Shown here: in pieces, positions 50,760 to 61,059 of the stretch
How positions within the stretch are numbered: position 1 is the stretch's first letter
How the letters are laid out: every line of letters starts with the position of its first letter
Made by a program: the position numbers and the translations under genes
The notes under the pieces: model-generated
What the model saw: only the letters and a program-made list of their open reading frames with translations
Databases searched by the model: none
Told to the model about the DNA's origin: nothing
DNA from: Anthonomus grandis grandis
Taxonomy: Eukaryota > Arthropoda > Insecta > Coleoptera > Curculionidae
Assembly: GCF_022605725.1 (NCBI RefSeq)
Contig: NC_065564.1
Location: forward strand, 248,001-312,000
DNA: 64,000 nucleotides
Reading direction: 5' to 3'

Positions 50760-53460
50760 AAAGTTGAAAGAAAGAAGAACAACTGCCTGTGAGAACCTTG
50801 AACAGTTGAAAGTCGAATGGTCCAGTCGAGTTCATTTGTTATTTTCATTCAACTGTCTGGAATATGAAATAGAATAATTATTCCAGGCAGTTGGAGCACG
50901 AAATGCTCCTAAGAATGTTCTCAAGTTTGAACAAGAATCCAGTCCAATTGACTATTGAATGAACAACTGTCCTTACCCGACCTCCTTTGAGAAAAACTCA
51001 AATAACTCAAGTTCCTCAAAAGATACGAACATGAAACAAATTGCTCTGCATTGAGGATAGACTACACTACAATGTTTGTTAAAGGTCAAAAACGATCCAG
51101 GAAATACTTTACAAATTATAGGGATCCTTGGCCAGTTGACTATTGAATGAACAACTGTCCTTACTCGACCTCCTTTCAGAAAAACTCAAATAACTCAAGA
51201 TCCTCAAAAGATACAAACATGAAACAAATTGCTCTGCATTGAGGAAAGACTACACTACAAAGTTTGTAAAGGATCCAAAGTGATCCAGGAAATACTTTAC
51301 AAATTATAGGAATCCTTGGCCAGTTGACTATTGAATGAACAACTGTCCTTACCCGACCTCCTTTCAGAAAAACTCAAATAACTCAAGTTCCTTAAAAGAT
51401 ACGAACATGAAACAAATTGCTCTGTATTGAGGAAAGACCACCCTACAAAGTTTGTAAAGGATCCAAAGTGATCCAGGAAATGCTTTACAAATTATAGGGA
51501 TCCTTGGCCAGTTGACTATTGAATGAACAACTGTCCTTATCCGACCTCCTTTCAGAAAAACTCAAATAACTCAAATTCCCCAAAAGATACGAGCATGAAA
51601 CAAATTGCTCTGTATTAAGAAAAAAATGCTCTATAAAGTCTGTAGAGGGCTTCAAAGCGATCCAGGAAATACTTTTCAAGTTATCCAACTCCAAGTCCAG
51701 GTAACAGCTTAAGGAGCGACTGACCTTATCCGACTTGCACTCAGAAAAACTCAAAAAACTCAAGTTCCTCAAAAGATAAAAATATGAAACAAATTTCTCT
51801 GCATTTAGGAAAGATTTCTCTAAAATGCTTATTCAGAGTCCAAAGCGATCCAGAGAATACTATCCAAGTTATCTGGATCCTTGTCCATTTGAGTACCAAT
51901 TGATCGACTGTTCTTACTTCGCTTCGTCTCCGAAAAACTCAAAAAACTCAAACTCCTCAAAAGATACGAACATGAAACAAATTGCTCTGTATTGAGGAAA
52001 GACTACTGTACAAAGTTTGTAAAGGATCCAAAGTGATCCAGGAAATACTTTACAAATTATAGGAATCCTTGGCCAGTTGACTATTGAATGAACAACTGTC
52101 CTTACTCGACCTCCTTTCAGAAAAACTCAAATAATTCAAATTCCTCAAAAGATACAAACATGAAACAAATTGCTCTGCATTGAGGAAAGACTACACTACA
52201 AAGTTCGTAAAGGATCCAAAGTGATCCAGGAAATACTTTACAAATTATAGGGATCCTTAGCCAGTTGACTATTGAATGAATAACTGTCCTTACTCGACCT
52301 CCTTTCAGAAAAACTCAAATAACTCAAGTTCCTCAAAAGATACGAACATGAAACAAATTGCTCTGTATTGAGGATAGACTACACTACAAAGTTTGTAAAG
52401 CATCCAAAGTGATCCAGGAAATACTTTACAAATTATAGGGATCCTTGGCCAGTTGACTATTGAATGAACAACTGTCCTTACTCGACCTCCTTTCAAAAAA
52501 ACTCAAATAACTCAAGTTCCTCAAAAGATACGAGTATGAAACAAATTGCTCTGTATTAAGGAAAGAATGCTTTACACAGTTTGTTAAAGCTCCAAAGCGA
52601 TCCAGGCAATACTTTTCAAGTTATCCAGCTCCAAGTCCAGGTAACAGCTTAAGGAGCGACTGATCTTATTCGACTTGCTCTCAGAAAAACTCAAATAACT
52701 CAAATTCCGCGAAAGATAAAAATATGAAACAAATTGCTCTGCATTTAGGAAAGATTTCTCTAAAATCCTTATTCGGAGTCCAAAGCGATCCAGAGAATAC
52801 TATCCAAGTTATCTGGATCCTTGTCCATTTGAGTACCAATTGATCGACTGTTCTTACTTCGCTTCGTCTCCGAAAAACTCAAAAAACTCAAACTCCTCAA
52901 AAGATATGAACATAAAACAAATTGCTCTGGATTGAGGAAAGATTGGTCTACAAATCTTATCCAGGATTCAAAGCAATTTGTGCCTGAGGTTAATGGGGTC
53001 CTAGAGTGAACAAACGAATAATGTGGCCTGATAATATGGAACTGCCTGGAAGAAACCAAAGAATTGTCCAGTTTCTTCCAGTCTATTGGGTTCGTTTGTC
53101 ATTGTCTGTATTTTTTTTTCAATTGTCAGCAACTGGAAATAAATTCAACTGCCTGGAAGAAATTTAAAATTTATCACAACCGTCTGGAAGGCAATTAAAA
53201 AAAAATCTTCCTCTAGAAAAACTCAAATAACTCAAAATTCGCAACAGATAAAAGACTTAAGTAAATTGTTCTGTATTGAGGAAAGATTGCCCTACAAAGT
53301 TCGTGAAAAGTCCAAAACGATCCAGGAAAAACTTCTCCAGATACCTGGATCCTTGTCCTGCTAAGTACCAATTGACCGACCTCCTTCCACTGAAACTCAA
53401 ATAACTCAAGTTCCTCAAAAGATACGAACATGAAACAAATTGCTCTGGATTAAGGAAAGA
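50760..53460. repeat. 188-bp satellite family G, ~13 copies
   Basis: CAACTGTCCTTA recurs at 50964, 51152, 51340 and 51528, a 188-bp period. Units carry CAGAAAAACTCAAATAACTC, CCTCAAAAGATACGAACATG, AATTGCTCTG and GTGATCCAGGAAATACTT. A second subfamily near 51660-51960 and 52610-52900 is more diverged. The right edge (53040-53210) contains CTGCCTGGAAGAAA-type inverted motifs. The array occupies most of the intergenic space between DIP2 and laminin gamma. Confidence 0.9.
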
Positions 53461-54084
53461 TGGGTCTACAAATCTTTTTTCAACAAAGTTTTCTACTTAT
53501 TGAGCTTCAAGGTTGGACAAAATTAATCCATCCTTTAGGCGTATGTCGTAATACCGTAACCCCGATAAAAATAATCATTTTTTTAGGTTCACATGAGGCG
53601 ATTTATCTATCTGGACCAAGCCGGATAACCTTTGGCCCTCTTCACGTACCGGAGGTCCAAAAATATGTTTTTTCTTTTGGTTATTATATAACAAAAAAAA
53701 GTCTACAGGGGCTTTATCTGGTTTGTAAAGGAAGTTCGGTTATAGAGCCTCGCGGAAACAGATAGGGCCTTATCAAATACGTAATTTCCCGTTCGTTTAT
53801 AGGCATAAAAGTGATCAAAGATCCACGTTTCGTTCCATATAACTCTATAATAGGAGGGGGGGGGGCTTAAAATACGGTCCTGACTCTGAAAAGAGAGAAA
53901 TTCATCCGTCCATCAACAGCATCCGAATCTTTTTGCCGCACTTTCGGTCTTTCGGTTTCTATGCGTCGTACGACGGTCGTACGGTCGGTTGTTCTCAAAC
54001 TGCGGTACTGACTGACCCGATAGTTTTTCGAAACCCGATATCACCGGAAATCGCGCGTGTGTATGTGAAAATGCCGCGATAAAC
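53461..54084. other. Upstream region of laminin gamma
   Basis: Single-copy sequence 5' of the laminin promoter. It holds a 10-base G run (53856-53865) and a 17-bp palindrome at 53967-53983 (CGTACGAC, one G, GTCGTACG) about 140 bp upstream of the likely start site. The 101-codon open frame at 53460-53765 has no recognisable family. Confidence 0.5.
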
Positions 54085-54120
54085 TAAATAAAACTTCAAT
54101 TCGGTTCAGTAATCAGTTTC
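54085..54120 (+). promoter_or_regulatory. Core promoter of laminin gamma (TATA-like + Inr)
   Basis: TAAATAAA at 54085-54092 lies 30 bp before the A of TCAGTT at 54113-54118. This matches the spacing of an insect TATA box and the TCAGT initiator. It would give a ~114-nt 5' UTR before the ATG at 54229. No transcript evidence is available here. Confidence 0.45.
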
Positions 54121-54228
54121 GTTGGTGTTATAGTTTGCTATAAACGCTTTGGACGGATTTTTACAGTCGGTTGTTTCGGGGTGGTTTGCACCCATTTTTT
54201 CGTACGCACAGTTTAAAAAAAAAACAAA

Positions 54229-54372
54229 ATGCGGTTTAAATCGTCCCTCTATGTGCTCATCCTGTACCTATCGACAAACATTTTCGGTCAATTATTGCAC
54301 GAGCACGAGCAAACGCCCGCCCTAGGGTTCAAAGGGACGACCCGTTGCTACGACCAGTACAATAGACCTCAG
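54229..54372 (+). CDS. LanB2: Laminin subunit gamma-1, exon 1 (signal peptide, start of LN)
   Basis: ATG at 54229 follows AAAACAAA, a good insect start context, and opens 48 codons that end at CAG|GTAAGA (phase 0). Residues 1-20 form a signal peptide (basic n-region RFK, hydrophobic core LYVLILYL, likely cleavage after FG before QLL). Residues 39-48 start the LN domain with RCYDQYNRPQ. Laminin gamma is the central chain of every insect laminin heterotrimer; its LN domain joins alpha and beta LN domains in basement-membrane polymerisation. Intron 1 (54373-57667) is filled with family H and a second minisatellite. Confidence 0.9.
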
Positions 54373-54849
54373 GTAAGAGTGGTTGGTTCACGACAATGGC
54401 GGGTCAAAGACGTGAATGTTTGGCTCAATGACCTCTCTCTTTCTCTCTTCCTATTATTATACTTTAGCCTGTTCTGCTCTAGGAGTGTATATTATACACA
54501 GTAGATGACTTCATCGCTAAGCGATCGCTAAAATTAACTTTTAAACCCATAAAGTAAACACAGATGTGCATGCCCGATTTTTTATTGTTTAAACCAATAA
54601 AATCCAGGCCGGGTGTTTAAACAACAATGTGAGAGAAAGAGAGAGAGAGAAACGGAGTTTCGAAATTCCCCTTGCGCCGATCTTGGAATTGAGACTGAGG
54701 ATACAGGGACGGATTTTCCTTTTTTTATGGTTGTAGCTCGTTTTTCAAGACGTCCAGGCATTCTGGATTAATTTTGGATGTTTCCAGGCAATTGTAATTT
54801 TTTTTTAATGATTCTTTACGGTTCCAGGCTTCCAGGGTAATTTTTTATG

Positions 54850-56750
54850 TTTTCCAAGCTTTTATGTCCAAGAGAAAAGACGTGTGCAGGTACCTAGGGT
54901 CATCACTTCACTTCTAGTGCTCATATCTACATGATTTTTATGTTCAAATGTAACTTGAAGTGTTCTTTAGCTTCATTGAAAAAATCACGACAATCCATAA
55001 ACCAGAACCTTTTTTTATCAAAGTTTTTGGAAACCATGTCCAAAAGAAAAGACATTTCTAGGTACCTTGGGTCATAACTTCACTTCCAGTGCTCAGATCT
55101 GCATGATTTTTGCGTTAAAAGGTACCTTGGAGTGTTCTTCAACTTTCATTGAAAAAATCACAAAAATCCGTACATCAAAGCCTTTTTTATGAAAGTTTTT
55201 GGAGATCATATCTAAGAGAAAAGATACTTCTAGGTACCTAGGGTTGTAACTTCACTTCTAGTGGTCAGATCTGCATGATTTTTATGTTAAAAGGTACCTT
55301 AAAGTGTTCTTTAGCTTCATTGAAAAAATCACGAAAATCCATGCATCAGGACCTTTTTTATTAAAGTTTTTGGAAATTATGTCTAAAAGAAAAGATACTT
55401 ATAGGTACCTGGGGTTGTAACTTCACTTCTAGTGCTTAGATCTGCATGGTTTTTGCGTTAAAAGGTACCTTGAAGTGTTCTTTAGCTTCGTTAAAAAAAT
55501 CACGAAAATCCATGCGTCAGAACATTTTTTATTAAGTTTTTAGAAACCATGTCCAACAGAAAAGACACTTCTAGGTACCATGAGTCATAACTTCACTTCT
55601 AGTGCTCAGATTTGCATGATTTTTGCATCAAAAGGTACCTTGGAGTGTTCTTCAACTTTCATTGAAAAAATTACAAAAATCCGTACATCAAAGCCTTTTT
55701 TATCAAAGTTTTTAAAAATCATGTCCAAAAGAAAATACACTTCCAGGTACCTTGGGTCATAACTTCACTTCTAGTACTCAGATCTGCATGATTTTTGCGT
55801 TAAAAGGTAACTTGGAGTGTTCTTTAGCTTCGTTAAAAAAATCACGAAAATCCATGCATTAGGATCTTTTGTATTAAAGTTTTTAAAAATCATGTCCAAG
55901 AGAAAAGACACTTCCAGGTACCTTGGGTCGTAACTTCACTTCTAGTGCTCAGATCTGCATGATTTTTGCGTTAAAAGGTACCTTGAAGTGTTCTTTAGCT
56001 TCGTTAAAAAAATCACGAAAATCCGTGCATCAGAACATTTTTTATTAAAGTTTTTAAAAATCATGTCCAAAAGAAAAGATACTTCCAGGTACCTAAGGTC
56101 ATAACTTCACTTCTGGTATTCAGATCTGCATGATTTTTGCGTTACAAGGTACCTTGAAGTGTTCTTTAGCTTCATTGAAAAAATCACGAAAATCCATGCA
56201 TCAGAACCTTTTTTTATCAAAGTTTTTGGAAACTATGTCCAAAAGAAAAGACACTTCCAGGTATCTTGGGTCATAACGTCACTTCTAGTGCTCATATCTG
56301 CATGATTTTTATGTTTAAATGTACCCTAGAGTGTTCTTTAGCTTCATTGAAAGAATCACGAAAATCCATGCATCAGAACCTGTTTTATCAAAGTTTTTGG
56401 AAACCATGTCCAAAAGAAAAGATACTTCTAGGTACCTGGGGTTGTAACTTCACTTCTACTGCTCAGATCTGCATGATTTTTATGTTGGCAAGTACCTTGG
56501 TGTATTCTTTAGCTTCATTGAAAAAATCACGAAAATCCAGGCATCAGAACCTTTTTTTATCAAAGTTTTTGAAAACCATGATCAAAAGAAAAGACACTTC
56601 CAGGTACCTTGGGTCATAACTTCACTTCTAGTGCTCAGATTTGCATGATTTTTACCTTAAAAAGTATCTTGGAGTGTTCTTCAGCTTCTATTGAAAAAAT
56701 CACGAAAACCCACGCATCCTGAGCTTGAATTATCCAATTTTCTGGAAATC
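54850..56750 (+). repeat. 171-bp satellite family H, block 3 in laminin intron 1 (~11 copies)
   Basis: The unit (AGGTACCTTGGGTCATAACT ... GATCTGCATGATTTTTG ... CTTCATTGAAAAAATCACGA) has GGTACC at 55061, 55233 and 55404, so ~171 bp. Orientation is the same as blocks 1 and 2. It lies wholly inside the first laminin intron. Confidence 0.92.
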
Positions 56751-56789
56751 ATGGCCAAATTATGTGTGACTTCTCGCTACTGTTCAATA

Positions 56790-57610
56790 CGGCAGGCTTT
56801 CAAGGCACTTTTATATCATTCCAGGGCATTTCAGGTCTTCCATTCTTCTGGAAATAATAATCGTTCATATCCTTTGAATATTCCGAGTAATTTTTCACTT
56901 TACTCCAGGCATTTCACGTTTTTCAGTCATTTTTAGCGTTCCACGAATTGAAAATGTTCCAGGCTCTTTTTGAATCTTTTCCAGGCATTTTTGAGGCTAT
57001 TTTTAGTCTTCCAGCGATTGGAAATATTGTCCAATGTTTTCCAGGCTTTTAAAGTCAATTATCTTGTCTCTTCCAGGCATTTGACATCTTTTTTTGAAGA
57101 CCACGTTCACCTGAAAGCTGACTTTCGGAGACCACAGCACTAATTTCACTCCAATACCTCTAAAACTACTAATTTGAATGGTTTGGATGTAAAACGACAT
57201 GTTTTGCCTTGTTCAGGTTTTTAGATAAACTGTTTAATCAAATTTTTTGACTCTTCCAGGCACTCGAGGCCATTTTCAAGCTTCCAGGAATTGAAACTAC
57301 CGTCTCACGTTTTCCAGTCTTTTGAAGTAATTTTCATGGTCTCTTCCAGACATTTGAAGCCAGTTTTAGCCTTCTAGGCATCAGAAATGTCCTTTTACAT
57401 CTTCCAGGCTCTTGAGAGCTAAATTTTGTGTCTCTTCCAGGCTTTTCACGTCACTTTCAAGCTTCCGGGGACCGGAAATGGTCGCTTGACCTTTTCAGAC
57501 CTTCAGAGTCAATTGTTTTACCTCTTCCAGGCACTTGAGGTCATATTTAAGCATCCAGTGATCATTCATTCTTTTCCACGTCTTCCAGGCCTATAGCACT
57601 CCGCTATCAT
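56790..57610. repeat. TCTTCCAGGC minisatellite at the end of laminin intron 1
   Basis: CTTCCAGGC-type motifs recur with AGCTTCCAGG/GATTGGAAAT and TTTTCCAGGCTTTTGAAGTC blocks, in about 120-bp loosely repeated units, up to about 60 bp before the exon 2 acceptor. The same CTTCCAGGCATT core characterises family C 45 kb away, but the flanking unit sequence differs. Confidence 0.7.
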
Positions 57611-57667
57611 TTAATTATTGATACCCCAAGGGAGCTGCTACACAGTTTTCTTTTTACTTTTTCACAG

Positions 57668-57938
57668 CGTTGCATACCCGAATTCGAAAATGCCGCCTTC
57701 AACATGGAAATGGAGGCGACCAACACGTGCGGCGAGGAGATGCCCCAAGAGTACTGCGTCCAGACGGGTCAGCAAACCGGCGGGATAAAGAAATCTTGCA
57801 CGTTATGTACTCCGGGACAGCACCACGCCCGTTTCTTGACCGATCTCCATAACACGGACAAACCGACGTGGTGGCAAAGCGAAACGATGCTCGAGGGCAT
57901 CCAGTGGCCCACCCAGGTCAACCTCACTTTGAGATTCG
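57668..57938 (+). CDS. LanB2: Laminin subunit gamma-1, exon 2 (LN domain)
   Basis: The acceptor TTTTTCACAG precedes RCIPEFENAAFN; the exon ends TTCG|GTGAGT (phase 1). It encodes residues 49-138 of the LN domain, including the cysteine series in TNTCGEEMPQEYCVQTG and SCTLC, and the laminin-characteristic FLTDLHN and TWWQSETMLEGIQWP. These segments are among the most conserved of laminin gamma N termini. Intron 2 is 61 bp (57939-57999). Third positions are markedly GC-rich compared with the surrounding repeats. Confidence 0.93.
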
Positions 57939-57999
57939 GTGAGTGTTTTTATCAGGGTTAAGTGCGGTTTGAGGGTCTCAAGGGTGATTTTTTATGCAG

Positions 58000-58117
58000 G
58001 TAAGGCCTTCGATCTCACTTATATCCGTTTGTGGTTTCAATCGCCCCGGCCGGAGAGCTTTTTTATATCCAAGAAGACCACCCCGGACGGAGAGTGGATA
58101 CCTTATCAATATTATAG
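58000..58117 (+). CDS. LanB2: Laminin subunit gamma-1, exon 3 (LN domain)
   Basis: The acceptor TTTTTATGCAG joins phase 1 to complete a glycine, then KAFDLTYIRLWF, SPRPESF and DGEWIPYQYY, ending AG|GTAAGT (phase 2). KAFD(I/L)TY(V/I)RL and SPRPESF are hallmark LN segments of the gamma chain. The following intron 3 (58118-59372) is almost entirely a 180-bp tandem repeat. Confidence 0.93.
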
Positions 58118-58139
58118 GTAAGTTGAAAAATTGATTATT

Positions 58140-59330
58140 TAGGTTCAGTGTGCAGGGTTGGGCTTTTGGTATGTTATAGTGAAGGCTTGGAGCTAACTAT
58201 CTTTATATTACACTTTTTTTCATGAACATACGAGGTGTCCCAGAAAATTGAGTCAAAGTTTGTTAAACTCAGTAGGATTAACCCAAAAGTGGTTTTGAAA
58301 AATTAAGAAATTAATTATTTAGGCCCACTGTACAGGGTTGGGCTTTTGGTATGTTATAGTCAAGGATTGGATCTAATTATCTTTATACTACACTTTTTTG
58401 CATAAATGTACAAGGTGTCCCAGAAAATTGAGTCAAAGTTTGTTAAACTCAGTAGGATTCACCCAAAAGTGGTTTTGAAAAATTAATAAAATAATTATTT
58501 AGGCCCACCGTACAGGGTTGGACTTTTGGTATGTTATAGTCAAGGGTTGGAGCTAACTATCTTTATACTACACGTTTTTGCATAAATGTACAAGGTGTCC
58601 CAGAAAATTGAGTCAAAGTTTGTTAAACTAAGTAGGATTATTTAATTAAAAATTAATAAAATAATTATTTAGGCCCACTGTACAGGGTTGGGCTTTTGGT
58701 ATGTTATAGTCAAGGGTTGGATCTAATTATCTTTATACTACACTTTTTTGCATAAATGTACAAGGTGTCCCAGAAAATTGAGTCAAAGTTTGTTAAACTC
58801 GGTAGGATTTACCCAAAACTGGTTTTGAAAAATTAAGAAATTAATTATTTGGGCCCACTGTACAGGGTTGGACTTTTGATATGTTATAGCCAAGGCTTAA
58901 AGCTAACTATTTCCTTAATACGCATTTTTCCCTAAATGTACAGGGAGTCCCAGGAAACTGAGTCAAAGTCACCCTATATATTAAGCACTATAGGATTGAC
59001 CCAAAACTAGATTACAAAAATTAAGAAATTATTTATTTAGACTCACTCTACAGGGTTGGACTTTTGGTATGTTATAGTCAAGGGTTGAAACTAACTATCC
59101 TCTTACTACACATTTTTTCATAAATGTACAGGGTGTCCCAGAAAATTAACTCAAAGTCACTCTATTATCCAGATGATTAAACAAAAACAGGTTTTCAAAA
59201 ATTGAAAAATTCCTCATTTAGACCCATTGTACAGAGTTGAACTTTTGGCATGTTATAGCCAAGGCTTGAACCTAACTATCTCCTTACTACACATTTTTCC
59301 ATAAACCTACAGGGAGTCTCAGAAAATGGG
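58140..59330 (+). repeat. 180-bp tandem repeat in laminin intron 3 (~7 copies)
   Basis: CAGGGTTGG(G/A)CTTTTG recurs with 180-bp steps (GGGTTGG at 58154, 58334 and 58514, then 58684 after a 10-bp deletion, then 58864). Units include GTACAAGGTGTCCCAGAAAA, GAGTCAAAGTTTGTTAAAC and TTAATTATTTAGGCCCACTG. The last two or three copies are diverged. GGTGTCCCAGAAAA resembles terminal motifs of some insect DNA transposons, but no intact element is present. Confidence 0.9.
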
Positions 59331-59372
59331 ATCAAACAAACACCTTTCTTAACCTCAAATTGTTCCTTCTAG

Positions 59373-59562
59373 TGCCACCTGCCGGGACACCTACGGACTC
59401 CCGGACATGACTCAGACCTACGTGATCGCGGGAGAAGAAACGAGAGCCCTGTGCACCTCCGAGTACTCGGATATCTCACCCTTGAGGGGCGGCAACGTCG
59501 CCTTCGGCACTTTGGAGGGCAGACCTTCCGCCTACAACTTCGACACCAGTCCCGAACTGCAA
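59373..59562 (+). CDS. LanB2: Laminin subunit gamma-1, exon 4 (LN domain)
   Basis: After the acceptor TTCCTTCTAG the split AG|T codon gives serine, then ATCRDTYGLPD, ALCTSEYSDISPL, GGNVAFGTLEGRPSAYNF and DTSPELQ, ending CAA|GTACGT (phase 0). NVAFGTLEGRPSAYNFD is essentially invariant in laminin gamma LN domains. Intron 4 (59563-60514) contains a complete Tctex-1 type gene. Confidence 0.94.
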
Positions 59563-59766
59563 GTACGTATATCGTATATTATTATTTTTTCTTGTAATGC
59601 CTGTACTGTAGCAATAAAATTGTCTATTGTTTAAAAAAATCGGGGCCACCCTATAAAACCTCTCGTGCCCCACATAAATCAATCATTAATCCGAGGCGGG
59701 ACGTGCTTTTTATGGATATAAATTACGACACCCCCCTGATGGAAGCCACGCGATAGATTTAAAGAA

Positions 59767-59801
59767 TCAGTTTAAGTTTCGTTCATTGTGCGACCGAACG
59801 C
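59767..59801 (+). promoter_or_regulatory. Possible core promoter of the nested Tctex-1 gene
   Basis: TCAGTT at 59767-59772 matches the insect initiator. CCGAACGC at 59794-59801 resembles the second half of the motif-ten element (CSARCSSAACGS), a few bases further downstream than its ideal position. No TATA box is visible. Confidence 0.3.
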
Positions 59802-59993
59802 GGTGCCATTCCGTACATTATTATGGCACCACCGCAACAACAACGGGGGCGCAAACAACTTTTGCCGTCAAAATCCTCTTTGAAACTGTCAAATAAATCA
59901 CCTGCCGCAAGACAGTCGCAGGTGTCACTGCAGTCGATAAAATGCCAAAATTCTGAGAAATCTTGTTGCGTCCCATCAGCCGTGTCCGAAGCC

Positions 59994-60323
59994 ATGGACG
60001 ACGAGGACAATCAGTTCATCGTGGACGATGTCACCAAGATAGTGAAGGATACTATCGAGGGTCTGCTCACAGGTACCGTTTATCAGCAGGAAAAAGTGAA
60101 CCAGTGGAGCGCCTCAGTTTCCGAACAATGTCTGGGTGCCTTGAGTAAACTGAAGAAGAACTTTAAGTACGTGGTGACGTGCAGCATCATGCAGAAAACC
60201 GGAGCGGGACTGCACACGGCCAGTTCCTGTTACTGGGACAGCGCGACCGACGGTACTTGCACCGTCAGATGGGAGAACAAGACCATGTACTGCGTGGTCA
60301 CCGTTTTCGGACTGGCCATTTGA
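59994..60323 (+). CDS. Dynein light chain Tctex-type 1, intronless, nested
   Basis: This 109-codon frame encodes a complete Tctex-1 (DYNLT1/Dlc90F) light chain: QFIVDDVTKIVKDTIEG at the N terminus, YQQEKVNQW, then SIMQKTGAGLHTASSCYWD, CTVRWENKTMYCVVTVFGL and the stop. Family members are 111-113 residues and bind the dynein intermediate chain and cargoes at cytoplasmic dynein. GCCATGG at 59994 is a strong start and gives family length. The frame stays open upstream to an ATG at 59823, so a 57-residue basic extension is possible. A TCAGTT initiator lies at 59767 and AATATA at 60366 could serve poly(A). The gene is intronless, sits in sense orientation inside laminin intron 4, and may be a functional retrocopy; no disabling change is seen. 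Confidence 0.88.
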   Translation: MDDEDNQFIVDDVTKIVKDTIEGLLTGTVYQQEKVNQWSASVSEQCLGALSKLKKNFKYVVTCSIMQKTGAGLHTASSCYWDSATDGTCTVRWENKTMYCVVTVFGLAI

Positions 60324-60514
60324 TTTATATCGAGAATTTGTTAAGAAATCATGACGTTTTTTAGTAATATATATATACACTTTAACCCCCTTTAGTTGTC
60401 ATTGCCTTTTATAAAAAAATGACCCCCTCCTCACCCTCCCAATTTTAAAGCACCGAGTGCGGGAATGAACGTTGCCGCACCCGATTGCCTAACGACTCCT
60501 TTTTGTTTTTCTAG

Positions 60515-60824
60515 GAATGGGTTACTGCGAGCGAGATCCGCATCACCCTCGACCGCATCAACACGTTCGGCGACGAGGTGTTCGGCGACTCGCAGGTGCT
60601 CAAGTCGTACTTTTACGCGGTGGCGGACGTGGCGGTGGGGGCGCGGTGCAAATGTAACGGACACGCGAGCGAGTGCGTGGCGAGTACCGGGGCGAACGGT
60701 ACTCGCACGCGAGTCTGCCGCTGCGAGCACAACACCGCGGGGCCGGACTGCGGCGAGTGTTTGCCCTTTTACAACGACGCGCCCTGGGCGAGGGCCAACG
60801 CGAACAATCCGAACCCGTGCAAAG
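60515..60824 (+). CDS. LanB2: Laminin subunit gamma-1, exon 5 (end of LN, LE1)
   Basis: The acceptor TTTTTCTAG precedes EWVTASEIRITLDR, FGDEVFGDSQVLKSYFYA and VGARC (end of LN, near residue 286). LE1 then starts with CKCNGHASEC and continues through CRCEHNTAGPDCGECLPFYN to NPNPCK, ending AAAG|GTGAGT (phase 1). The eight-cysteine LE pattern is intact. LE modules form the rod of the laminin short arm. Intron 5 (60825-63660) carries an inverted block of family H and a candidate alternative first exon. Confidence 0.94.
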
Positions 60825-61059
60825 GTGAGTCGAATTAGAACAGTGAGTTTTTTTGCTCGTTTCGAGTCACGTTTCGCTATCGGTACCGCTTTGGTTCTGG
60901 ATAAGGGGGGTTGCCACTTTAAGTCTGGATGAGGGCGAACGTGTCTGGATATGGTGAGTTGGCGATGCGAGTGTGCGAATGGTAATGAAAGCGATAATGA
61001 ATAAATGGAGAGGCCTAAATATAGACGGTTCTTGTTTCTGGTTGCGACTTATTTGAATT

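Noticed and set aside
53460..53765. 101-codon frame upstream of laminin
   Set aside because: No recognisable domain, weak start context and AT-rich composition; likely chance.
58140..59330. Intron 3 repeat considered as a DNA transposon because of GGTGTCCCAGAAAA
   Set aside because: The motif occurs once per 180-bp unit in direct orientation with no terminal inverted repeats or transposase.
60465..60932. 155-codon plus and 99-codon minus frames over laminin exon 5
   Set aside because: They are out-of-frame shadows of the GC-rich LN/LE1 exon.
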